The translations under genes were made by a program, and so were the position numbers. Source: an uncultured Prevotella sp. (GTDB lineage Bacteria; Bacteroidota; Bacteroidia; Bacteroidales; Bacteroidaceae). Taken from it: a DNA stretch of 17,292 nt. The DNA is taken from the NCBI RefSeq assembly GCF_900549175.1, contig NZ_URNN01000071.1:1-17292 (forward strand), written 5' to 3'. Shown here piece after piece: positions 5,775-13,524 of this stretch; the stretch's first letter is position 1; the number at the start of each line of letters is the position of its first letter. The notes beneath the pieces were generated by a model, which was given only the letters and a program-made list of their open reading frames with translations, was not told the DNA's origin and did not search any database.

Positions 5775-8138
5775 ATGAGGAATTTGTTTTTGATGGCATT
5801 GCTTTTGATGATGCCTTTGGGTGTGTCTTCCGATACGCGCAAGCAGTTGTTCAACGACGGATGGAGCTTTATGCTTGCCGACATACCCGAAGCCAAGGCC
5901 CCCGATTTCGACAGCCGCGGATGGCAGAAAGTCACCCTGCCGCACGACTGGAGCATACGCGAACGGTTCGACAGAAACGCTCCCGCAGGCAACGACGGCG
6001 GCTATCTGCCCGCCGGAACGGGATGGTACCGCAAGGCGTTCACCCTTCCCGCAGCGCCGGCGGGCCGTAAGATGCAGCTGTATTTTGAGGGCGTGTACAT
6101 GAATTCGGAAGTATTTGTCAACGGGCACCTGGCCGGAGGGCATCCCTACGGCTATTCGTCGTTCTTTGTAGACGTGACGCCTTATGTCACGAAAGGCAGG
6201 AACGTTGTGGCCGTACGCGTGGACAACTCGCAGCAGAAGAACTGCCGCTGGTACAGCGGTTCGGGCATCTACCGCAATGTATGGCTGGTGGAGACGGGGC
6301 TGACGCGCATTGACAATTACGGCGTACACATTGTCACGCCCGACCTCAACACGGTCGTGGTGTCCACAACCGTGGTCAGCGACAGGGAGGTGGCGGCTCC
6401 GCTCGAGGTTACAGTGGAGGTGGCGGGAGTCACCGTCAGCGGGCGTTGCAGCGTGAAAGCCGGCGGTGAGCCCGTCACGGTGAGCCAGACCCTGCGTCAG
6501 CCCGATGCCAAGCCGTGGTCGCCCTCGTCGCCCAATCTCTATACGGCCCGCATCACCGTGCGGGAAGACGGCCGCACCATTGACGAGGTGGAGGAGACAT
6601 TCGGTTTCCGCACGGTGGCCTGGTCGGCCGACAGGGGATTCCTGCTCAACGGCGAGCCGCTCCTGCTCAACGGCGGATGCGTGCACCACGACAACGGAAT
6701 ACTTGGTGCCGCGGCTTTCGACCGTGCCGAACACTATCGTGTGGAACAGCTGAAGAAGGCCGGTTTCAATGCCCTGCGCACATCCCACAACATACCTTCG
6801 GAGACCTTCCTGCGTGCCTGCGACGAGGTGGGCATGCTCGTCATCGACGAGGCTTTCGACGGATGGCATGACAAGAAGAACGATTACGACTACCACACGC
6901 TCTTCGACCGCTGGTGGCAGGCAGACGTCTCGTCGATGGTGCTGCGCGACCGCAACCACCCGAGCGTCTTCTGCTGGAGCATAGGCAACGAGGTGATAGA
7001 GCGCAAGAAGATAGAGGTGGTGACCACGGCGCACAAGCTCGCCGGCCTCTGCCGCCGTCTCGACCCCACGCGGCCCGTCACCTCGGCGCTTGCTGCGTGG
7101 GACAAGGACTGGGAGATTTACGACCCGCTGGCCGCCGAGCACGATATAACGGGCTACAACTACATGATACACAAGTCGGAGGGCGACCACGAGCGTGTGC
7201 CCTCACGGGTGATGATGCAGACGGAGTCGTACCCCAACGACGCCTGGAAGAACTACCGCAAGGCTAAAGACAACACATATATAATAGGCGACTTCGTGTG
7301 GACGGCCATGGACTACATAGGCGAGTCGGGCATAGGCCGCTGGTACTACAAGGGCGACGTTGAGGGCGAACACTACCACCGCCCCCTTTATCCGTGGCAC
7401 GCCTCCTACTGCGGCGACATCGACCTGACGGGTTTGCGCAAGCCCATAAGCCACTATCGCTCCATGCTCTGGAACGAAGACGGCGAACATCTCTTCATCG
7501 CCGTGAAGGAACCCGACGGCTACCACGGACAGATTAAGACCACACAGTGGGGCACGTGGCCAACGTTCGAGAGCTGGAACTGGCCCGGACACGAAGGCCG
7601 CAGCATCGATGTCGAGGTGTATTCGCATTATCCCAAGGTGCGGCTCTGTCTCAACGACCGCCTCATAGGCGAGGCAGAGGTGAGGGAGATGAAGGCCGTG
7701 TTTGCCGTTCCATACGCTCCCGGAGTGCTCAGGGCCGAGGGTGTGGACGGCGGAACCGTGCGTGAGACGGCCACTCTGGCCACTGCCGGCGAGCCTTCAG
7801 CCCTGCGTCTTACGCCCGACCGCAGCCGTATCAAGGCCGACGGGCAGGACCTCTCGTTTGTCGTTATAGAGCTGGTGGATGCCGAAGGGCGCACGGTGCC
7901 CACGGCCGATGACAGTCTTGCGATAAGCGTGGGCGGTGCCGTTGTGCTGCAAACCCTAGGCAACGCCGACATAAAGGACGAAGACCCTTACTTCGACAAC
8001 ACCCACCGCGCATGGCATGGCCGTGCCCTTGCCGTGGTGCGCAGCAACGGGCGGCGTGGCAAGTCGGCCGTCACCGTCACAGCCACAGGCCGTGACGGGC
8101 GCAGATTTAGTAAAACAATAAAACTTACGGCAGAATGA
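5775..8138 (+). CDS. Secreted GH2 glycoside hydrolase, beta-galactosidase-like
   Basis: 787 residues from the ATG at 5775; a GTG two codons earlier is also in frame but less likely. A hydrophobic N terminus (MRNLFLMALLLMMPLG) suggests export. The order of domains is the GH2 jelly-roll (about 20-175, with VFVNGHLAGGHPYGYSSF and WYSGSGIYRNVWL), an Ig-like domain (to about 275), and a TIM barrel (about 280-570). The barrel carries LRTSHNIPSETFLRACDE, the acid/base Glu406 in CWSIGNEV and the probable nucleophile Glu484 in MMQTESYPND. A DUF4982-type domain follows (ESWNWPGHEGRSIDVEVYSH, about 595-660), then a C-terminal Ig-like domain. GH2 covers beta-galactosidases, beta-glucuronidases and others; this architecture favours beta-galactosidase, but specificity cannot be read from sequence. 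The stop overlaps the GH78 start (ATGA), so the two are translated together. Confidence 0.9.
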   Translation: MRNLFLMALLLMMPLGVSSDTRKQLFNDGWSFMLADIPEAKAPDFDSRGWQKVTLPHDWSIRERFDRNAPAGNDGGYLPAGTGWYRKAFTLPAAPAGRKMQLYFEGVYMNSEVFVNGHLAGGHPYGYSSFFVDVTPYVTKGRNVVAVRVDNSQQKNCRWYSGSGIYRNVWLVETGLTRIDNYGVHIVTPDLNTVVVSTTVVSDREVAAPLEVTVEVAGVTVSGRCSVKAGGEPVTVSQTLRQPDAKPWSPSSPNLYTARITVREDGRTIDEVEETFGFRTVAWSADRGFLLNGEPLLLNGGCVHHDNGILGAAAFDRAEHYRVEQLKKAGFNALRTSHNIPSETFLRACDEVGMLVIDEAFDGWHDKKNDYDYHTLFDRWWQADVSSMVLRDRNHPSVFCWSIGNEVIERKKIEVVTTAHKLAGLCRRLDPTRPVTSALAAWDKDWEIYDPLAAEHDITGYNYMIHKSEGDHERVPSRVMMQTESYPNDAWKNYRKAKDNTYIIGDFVWTAMDYIGESGIGRWYYKGDVEGEHYHRPLYPWHASYCGDIDLTGLRKPISHYRSMLWNEDGEHLFIAVKEPDGYHGQIKTTQWGTWPTFESWNWPGHEGRSIDVEVYSHYPKVRLCLNDRLIGEAEVREMKAVFAVPYAPGVLRAEGVDGGTVRETATLATAGEPSALRLTPDRSRIKADGQDLSFVVIELVDAEGRTVPTADDSLAISVGGAVVLQTLGNADIKDEDPYFDNTHRAWHGRALAVVRSNGRRGKSAVTVTATGRDGRRFSKTIKLTAE

Positions 8139-11100
8139 AACGGACGGCTGTTTCCCTTTTTGCGGCCTTGTGTGTTTCGGCCGTTTGCAGTGCCAGGACG
8201 GTTGTAGGCCGTCTTGTGGTGGAACATGAGCGTGAGCCTATGGGCATTTCCGCCCCGCAGCCGCGCTTCTCCTGGCAGATGTCATCCGACGGATACAACA
8301 TCCGCCAGAAGGCCTACCGCATCGTTGTCAGCGACGAGGCGGGTGCCGTGGCGTGGGACTCGGGACGCGTGCCGTCCGACATGTCGGTGGACATCGTTTA
8401 CGGCGGCAGGCCCCTGAAGCCCGAAACGCGCTACGTCTGGACCGTCACCGTGTGGGATTCGCGTGGCGGCAGGCCGGCGTCATCGTCGTCATGGTTTGAG
8501 ACGGCCGTCTCCGATTGGGGTGGCGCACGGTGGATAGGCGGTGGCGGCATACCCTTCTACAGTCAGTACCTGCCCGTCTTCCGCATCGGCTTTTCCGTTT
8601 GCGTGTCGGGTGGAAAGGATGCCCGGGCGGGCTTTCTCTACGGAGCCAACGACATGCGCCTGACTGACGCCAACCGTAACATACTCGGCATGGCGGCTCC
8701 GAAGGATTCTTCATACATCGAGGTGCAGCTCGCCGCCGACAGCCTGCGGCTCTACCGTGCGGGCTACCGTCCGGCCGACAGTGCCGTGCGCCCGCTGAAG
8801 GCGTTTGCAATGCCGGCGGGGTTCGACATCAACGCTGTCCACGACGTGCTCATATCCTCCTCCGCCGGCCATACCAGCATCAGCATCGACGGGTGTGAGG
8901 CAGGCCGTCTGGGCATCAACCCCATGGGCAACGGCGGCGACTACATAGCCTTCCCCGTGGTGGGCGATGTGGGCTACCGTCTGCCGCAGGGCTGCGAGGC
9001 CACCTTCCGCAATGTACGTATAGAGAACTACCGCAGTCCCAACAACACGCTCTGCGAGATGGACTTCGGCACGGTGAGGGGCATGCGCCTCATGACACCG
9101 CCCGAGACAGGCGCGCTCATGCTGCGCCGCGACTTCACGGTGAGGGGCGGCGTGCGCAAGGCCCGCCTTTATGTCACCGCCCGTGGCATATACGATTTCA
9201 GCCTGAACGGCAGGCGAGTGGGCGACGGTTTCTTCAATCCCGGACTGACACAGTACAACAAGACCCACTTCTACCAGACTTACGACGTCACGTCACTGCT
9301 CTCCGAAGGTGCCAACGCCGCCGGAGCCGTGCTTAACGAAGGATGGTGGAGTGGGGGATTCTCCTTCGACCCCGCCTGCTGGAACTGGTTCGGCGACCGC
9401 CAGTCGCTCATGGCCTGCCTGCGTATATGGTATGCCGACGGCAGCACGCAGACCGTTGTCACGTCGCCTGGAGAGTGGCGGGCCACCAACGGCGGGCCTA
9501 CACGCAGCGGCAGCCTGTTCCAGGGCGAGGTGTACGACGCGCGCCTGCACGACGGTGGATGGGACTGCGCCGGCTATGACGCCGTCCGTTGGGAGCCCGC
9601 CACGGAGGTTGCGCTCGAGGGCGTTGTCAGCGACAGGGCCGTGGGCGACTGGCCTCTTGCCTCCGACTACTCCCGCTGGGAGCTTGTGCCGCAGCAGGGC
9701 GGCGGGGTGAAATGCTTCGAAGAGCTCGCCGCCAAGACCGTGACGGAGCCGCGCCCCGGTGTCTTTGTCTACGACATGGGGCAGAACTTTGCCGGCGTGC
9801 CGCGCGTCACGTTCCGCGGTTTGCGCCGCGGGCAGAAGGTTGTCATGCGCTACGCCGAGGTGCTCTATCCCGATCTGCCCGCCTATGCCGGCAATACGGG
9901 CATGCCCATGCTCGAGAACATACGCGCCGCCATGGCGCAGGACATATACACGGCCAAGGGTGACAGCGTGGAGGAATACGTGCCGCGTTCCACCTACCAC
10001 GGTTTCCGCTACATCGAGATAACGGGCACCGGCCGGCCGCTGCCGCCTGACGATGTGCACGCCATGGTGCTCAGCTCGGTCGACGGCTTCACTGCCGGCT
10101 ATAGCTCTTCCGACACACAGCTCAACCGTCTCGTCACCAATGTGCGCTACTCCACGCTCAGCAACGTGTTCTCCGTGCCCACCGACTGTCCCCAGCGCAA
10201 CGAGCGCATGGGGTGGAGCGGCGATGTGTCGGTGTTCGTTCCGGCCATGTCGTTCCTCTGGGATGCCGACAGGTTCGTAGGCCGCCATGTCCGTGCACTG
10301 CGCGACACGCAGGAGCCCGACGGCGCTTTCCCTCCCATAGCTCCGGCAGGCGGCGGTTTCGGCGGTCCGTTGTGGCAGAGTGCGGGCATCGTCCTGCCGT
10401 GGAACAACTACGTGCGTTACGGCGACACGCAGACCATGCGCGAACATTATCCCGCCATGAAGCGTTATATTGATATGGTGGTGGAGAACTACATAGACAA
10501 GACCGACGGCCACTTCCGCGGCAGCGCGACATGGAAGGACCTCGGCGACTGGCTCGGACCTCAGAACCGCCGTAACGACAACACGCTGCTTTTCGACAGC
10601 TATCTTGTCTACGAACTGGAACTGATGGAGAAGATGGCCGCCGTGCTCGGCCACGACGGCGATGCGCGCCGCTATGCGGAGCTGCGGGATGCACGCCGCA
10701 AGTTCATCAACGCCAACTATCTCGACCCCGCCACGTCGCGCACCGTCGGCGCAGGCGGTGCGGGCAAGCGCGTGTCTACATGGACGGGATATGTAGGCCC
10801 CGTGGAGCGCGGCAGTCTGATAGACACCCACACGTCGTATGCCGTGCCCCTGGCGGTGGGCGTTGTAGACAGCGTGCGCCGTCAGGCCGTTGCCGACAAT
10901 CTCGCCCGTCTTGTCACATCACCGTCGCATGACGACGGCGGCAGGGAGTACGCCCCGTATTCGCTCATGACCGGATTCATAGGCACGCCGTGGATATGTT
11001 ACGCCCTTTCCGACAACGGCCATGCCGCCGAGGCCTACCGCCTGCTCATGCACACGGACTATCCCTCGTGGCTCTATCCCGTTACGCAGGGTGCCACGAC

Positions 11101-11551
11101 GATATGGGAGCGGCTCAACTCGTTCACGCACAAGGACGGTTTCGGGCGCAACAACAGCATGAACTCGTTCAACCATTACGCCTTCGGATGTGTGTTCGAC
11201 TGGATGATGCAGCGTTCTGCCGGCATCTCCCCCGACGAGAAGAGCCCCGCTTTCAAGCACTTCTTCCTGCGGCCTCTCGCCGACACCACGGGCAGCCTCA
11301 CGTCGGTCTCGGCCCATTACGACTCGATGTACGGACGCATCGAGAGCGGCTGGCGCATTGAGGCGGACGGGCGCACTGTCTACACGTTCACCGTTCCGGC
11401 CAACACCACGGCCACGCTTACGCTCCCCGTTCCCGCCGGTGGCCGGATAAAGGGCGGCAGGCGCGTGTTGTCCCGCCGGCTGTCAGACGGTATGGCTGTG
11501 TATGAGCTTGGTTCGGGGAAGTATGTGTTTGAAATTCTTTTAAGGAGTTAA
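8135..11551 (+). CDS. Secreted GH78 alpha-L-rhamnosidase with extra N-terminal domain
   Basis: 1138 residues. It should release terminal alpha-L-rhamnose from plant glycans or glycosides. A signal peptide covers about 1-20 (cleavage near CSA-R). The N-terminal sandwich has EPMGISAPQPRFSWQ (about 34-48). An unusual insertion of about 160-180 residues (about 146-325) precedes the canonical rhamnosidase N domain (RKARLYVTARGIYDFSLNGR, 341-360, then DGFFNPGLTQYNK). The (alpha/alpha)6 domain carries the GH78 signature DCPQRNERMGWSGD with D684, E690 and D697, E690 being the expected general acid, and a second catalytic Glu992 in TTIWERLNS. The C-terminal sandwich ends with LLRS, encoded inside a repeat. 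The ATG overlaps the GH2 stop by ATGA. The plain Bacteroidales form is around 900 residues, so this one is long. Confidence 0.93.
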   Translation: MKRTAVSLFAALCVSAVCSARTVVGRLVVEHEREPMGISAPQPRFSWQMSSDGYNIRQKAYRIVVSDEAGAVAWDSGRVPSDMSVDIVYGGRPLKPETRYVWTVTVWDSRGGRPASSSSWFETAVSDWGGARWIGGGGIPFYSQYLPVFRIGFSVCVSGGKDARAGFLYGANDMRLTDANRNILGMAAPKDSSYIEVQLAADSLRLYRAGYRPADSAVRPLKAFAMPAGFDINAVHDVLISSSAGHTSISIDGCEAGRLGINPMGNGGDYIAFPVVGDVGYRLPQGCEATFRNVRIENYRSPNNTLCEMDFGTVRGMRLMTPPETGALMLRRDFTVRGGVRKARLYVTARGIYDFSLNGRRVGDGFFNPGLTQYNKTHFYQTYDVTSLLSEGANAAGAVLNEGWWSGGFSFDPACWNWFGDRQSLMACLRIWYADGSTQTVVTSPGEWRATNGGPTRSGSLFQGEVYDARLHDGGWDCAGYDAVRWEPATEVALEGVVSDRAVGDWPLASDYSRWELVPQQGGGVKCFEELAAKTVTEPRPGVFVYDMGQNFAGVPRVTFRGLRRGQKVVMRYAEVLYPDLPAYAGNTGMPMLENIRAAMAQDIYTAKGDSVEEYVPRSTYHGFRYIEITGTGRPLPPDDVHAMVLSSVDGFTAGYSSSDTQLNRLVTNVRYSTLSNVFSVPTDCPQRNERMGWSGDVSVFVPAMSFLWDADRFVGRHVRALRDTQEPDGAFPPIAPAGGGFGGPLWQSAGIVLPWNNYVRYGDTQTMREHYPAMKRYIDMVVENYIDKTDGHFRGSATWKDLGDWLGPQNRRNDNTLLFDSYLVYELELMEKMAAVLGHDGDARRYAELRDARRKFINANYLDPATSRTVGAGGAGKRVSTWTGYVGPVERGSLIDTHTSYAVPLAVGVVDSVRRQAVADNLARLVTSPSHDDGGREYAPYSLMTGFIGTPWICYALSDNGHAAEAYRLLMHTDYPSWLYPVTQGATTIWERLNSFTHKDGFGRNNSMNSFNHYAFGCVFDWMMQRSAGISPDEKSPAFKHFFLRPLADTTGSLTSVSAHYDSMYGRIESGWRIEADGRTVYTFTVPANTTATLTLPVPAGGRIKGGRRVLSRRLSDGMAVYELGSGKYVFEILLRS

Positions 11552-11882
11552 AGGAGTTACCGCTCCCTGCGGTCGCTCAGGAGTTAAAGCCAATAGCGGC
11601 ATAAAGGATTCTTCAGATACCACACACGGTAGGAACATACGAAACGAAGATAATATCGAAATACGTTTCATGCACACTGTAGGGACATATTCTTGTATTT
11701 GTCCGCCAAATAATTGTTGAATATCAACATATTTAAACGGACAAATACAAGAATATGTCCCTACAGTGTGCATGAAATCCATGTTCATGATGTCGGTAAA
11801 GGAAGTATTGTACCACCCTTTATGCCGGTATTGGCTTTAACTCCTGAGCGACCGCAGGGAGCGGTAACTCCTTTAACTCCTT
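11542..11882. repeat. Nested inverted-repeat element between convergent genes
   Basis: The outer arms, 11542-11607 and 11817-11882, are 66 bases each and complementary apart from one mismatch at 11596. They contain accgctccctgcggtcgctc (left) and its complement (right). The inner arms, 11666-11705 and 11738-11777, are 40 bases each and perfectly complementary (tttcatgcacactgtaggga at the start of the left arm). The 32-base centre holds a further 6-bp stem, tgttga-ata-tcaaca. Spacers of 58 and 39 bases between outer and inner arms show no pairing. It fills the gap between the converging GH78 and GH30 genes and includes the GH78 stop codon. No ORF for a transposase is present. It may be a non-autonomous mobile element or a two-way terminator. 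Confidence 0.92.
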
Positions 11883-11891
11883 TAACTCCTT
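11865..11891. repeat. Three tandem copies of the 9-mer taactcctt
   Basis: Perfect copies at 11865-11873, 11874-11882 and 11883-11891. The mirror arm carries only two copies of aaggagtta (11542-11559). The copy-number difference between arms suggests slippage or unequal exchange after the inverted repeat formed. Confidence 0.9.
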
Positions 11892-11898
11892 AAAAAAA

Positions 11899-13401
11899 TT
11901 ACTTCTCCGCGAAGGTGTTGAACGAGTGCGGGCGTAGCGTCACGTTGAGGTACTTGCCGTGCAGGCCGACGGTGAGCGGATGGCTGTCGTCGGTGAAGTT
12001 GCCCGCAATGACGATGTGCTTGCCTTTCGGCGTGCGGAACACGATGGCGGGATGCTGCCTGTCGCTCTTGGCGTAAGCCACCATGGTGCTGCCCGGTTCG
12101 ACCATGTTAGAGAAGTGCTTCACCGCATAGAACTCCGGCGTGTAGCGCAGGCGGCGCGTCTTGCTGTCCACCTGTATCAGGGCGTTCTGCCGCCATCCCC
12201 ACGGGCTTTCGCCGTTGTCGGTCAGGATGAAGTTCCAGATGAAATACTCGTCGCAGCCCTTGCCTATGTAGTCGGCAAGGAGGAAGAACGTGTGTTCGCC
12301 CGCGGCCCAGTTCATGCTGCCGTTGCCGCACTCGCTTTCAGACGATATGAGGTGCATGTCGGGATACTTGCCGCGTATGGCCTCCAGGTTCTCGCGGCCC
12401 TCCCACTGGAATCCCGCTCCGTCCACCACCTCTTTCACTCCGCCGATTATTTTCTCAACATAGTCGAGGCGGTTGGTGTTGAACGTTCCTATGTACAGTC
12501 TGACGTCGGGATGTGCCTTGCGCAGTGCCGGGGCGAGGTAGTCGCGGTTGAAGCGTATGGTGCCGTCGGCCGTCCACGGGCATCCCGGGTAGGGCGTGTA
12601 GCTGTATGCCTCGTTCTGGTACATCACCATGTCGATGGGTATGTTCTGTTCGCCGTAGAGGGTGATGAAGCGGCAGAACATGTCGGCATAGCTCTTGAGG
12701 TAGCGCTCGTCCTGTATCATGTAGCTTTGTGCGGCGAGCTGTCGCGGGAACTTGCCCTGCTGCTGCCCCGCCATCTTCACCTCGTCTTCGTCAATCTGTC
12801 CCACGGTGCCGAAGAGCAGGTAGTCCTTGCGCGGGTCCTGTGTGTTGAACTTGCTGCTCACCACGCAGTATTCCTGGTTTATCTTCATCCATGCCGGCGG
12901 GCTCCATGGCGACACCCAGAAGGTCATGTCGGGGTTGTAGCGCTGCGCCGCCCTTATGAGCGGTATGATGCCGCGCTTGTCGCGTTCGATGTTGAAGTGG
13001 CGCAGTTGGAAGTCGCCGGCCACATCGTCGCAGCTGTACCATGAGCGGCTGTAGTCGTTGGCGTTCATCGAGAGGCGTCCGCGTGTGAACTTCAGGTCGC
13101 CGTCGGGTGCGAAGATGCGGCTCATCACCTCCTCCTGTTCCTTTCGGGTGAGCAGGTTGAGGGCGTCCCAGTCGAGTTCGTTGAAGCATGTTCCCCATGC
13201 GCGGAATGTGTGTCCGCCGTTGCCTTGTCCATTGTCTGCCGCAACTGTCAGGGCTGGTGTGGCCGTTGCCTTGCCCTGTGCCGTCACCTTCGACATCTTC
13301 CAGAAGTCGTTGTCCGTACTCGTGTAGGCCGTGAAAGTCTGTGCCCCGGCATTTGCCGCCGCCATCAGCAGCAGCGAAGTCAGTAGTTTTCTGCTATTCA
13401 T
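11899..13401 (-). CDS. Secreted GH30 family glycoside hydrolase
   Basis: 500 residues. A signal peptide covers about 1-20 (LLLMAAANAGA-Q). The TIM barrel has the GH30 pattern: RGRLSMNANDYSRSWYSCDD near 105-125, FWVSPWSPPAWMK, the acid/base Glu264 in MYQNEAYSY, and the probable nucleophile Glu355 in HLISSESECGNG, equivalent to the SEA motif of glucosylceramidase. A C-terminal beta-sandwich with HIVIAGNFTDDSHPL completes the two-domain fold. GH30 includes beta-glucosylceramidases, beta-1,6-glucanases and xylanases; I cannot choose a subfamily. It follows the alkaline phosphatase gene by 123 bases, with no recognisable promoter box between, so it may be read from upstream. It converges on the GH78 gene across the nested inverted repeat. 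Confidence 0.9.
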   Translation of the reverse strand: MNSRKLLTSLLLMAAANAGAQTFTAYTSTDNDFWKMSKVTAQGKATATPALTVAADNGQGNGGHTFRAWGTCFNELDWDALNLLTRKEQEEVMSRIFAPDGDLKFTRGRLSMNANDYSRSWYSCDDVAGDFQLRHFNIERDKRGIIPLIRAAQRYNPDMTFWVSPWSPPAWMKINQEYCVVSSKFNTQDPRKDYLLFGTVGQIDEDEVKMAGQQQGKFPRQLAAQSYMIQDERYLKSYADMFCRFITLYGEQNIPIDMVMYQNEAYSYTPYPGCPWTADGTIRFNRDYLAPALRKAHPDVRLYIGTFNTNRLDYVEKIIGGVKEVVDGAGFQWEGRENLEAIRGKYPDMHLISSESECGNGSMNWAAGEHTFFLLADYIGKGCDEYFIWNFILTDNGESPWGWRQNALIQVDSKTRRLRYTPEFYAVKHFSNMVEPGSTMVAYAKSDRQHPAIVFRTPKGKHIVIAGNFTDDSHPLTVGLHGKYLNVTLRPHSFNTFAEK

Positions 13402-13524
13402 ATAATGTTGTTTTGGTTATGTATTCTTTGGCGGGTCATACATCATACAGATGCCCCATACATTATATATTACGTACCGGCACAGGACGTCACTTGCCAT
13501 GATATGAAAAATGTGCAGCCTCCG

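Noticed and set aside
5610..7190. A 526-codon open frame on the minus strand opposite the GH2 gene
   Set aside because: It lies antisense to a clear GH2 gene with all catalytic motifs, shows no domain and has the Val/His/Arg-rich make-up of a GC-driven shadow frame.
9293..10831. A 512-codon open frame on the minus strand opposite GH78
   Set aside because: Antisense to conserved GH78 motifs; composition is that of a shadow frame and no start signal or domain is seen.
13424..13432. TATTCTTTG on the plus strand as a promoter
   Set aside because: It has three bases instead of two between TA and TTTG and would direct transcription antisense into the phosphatase gene.
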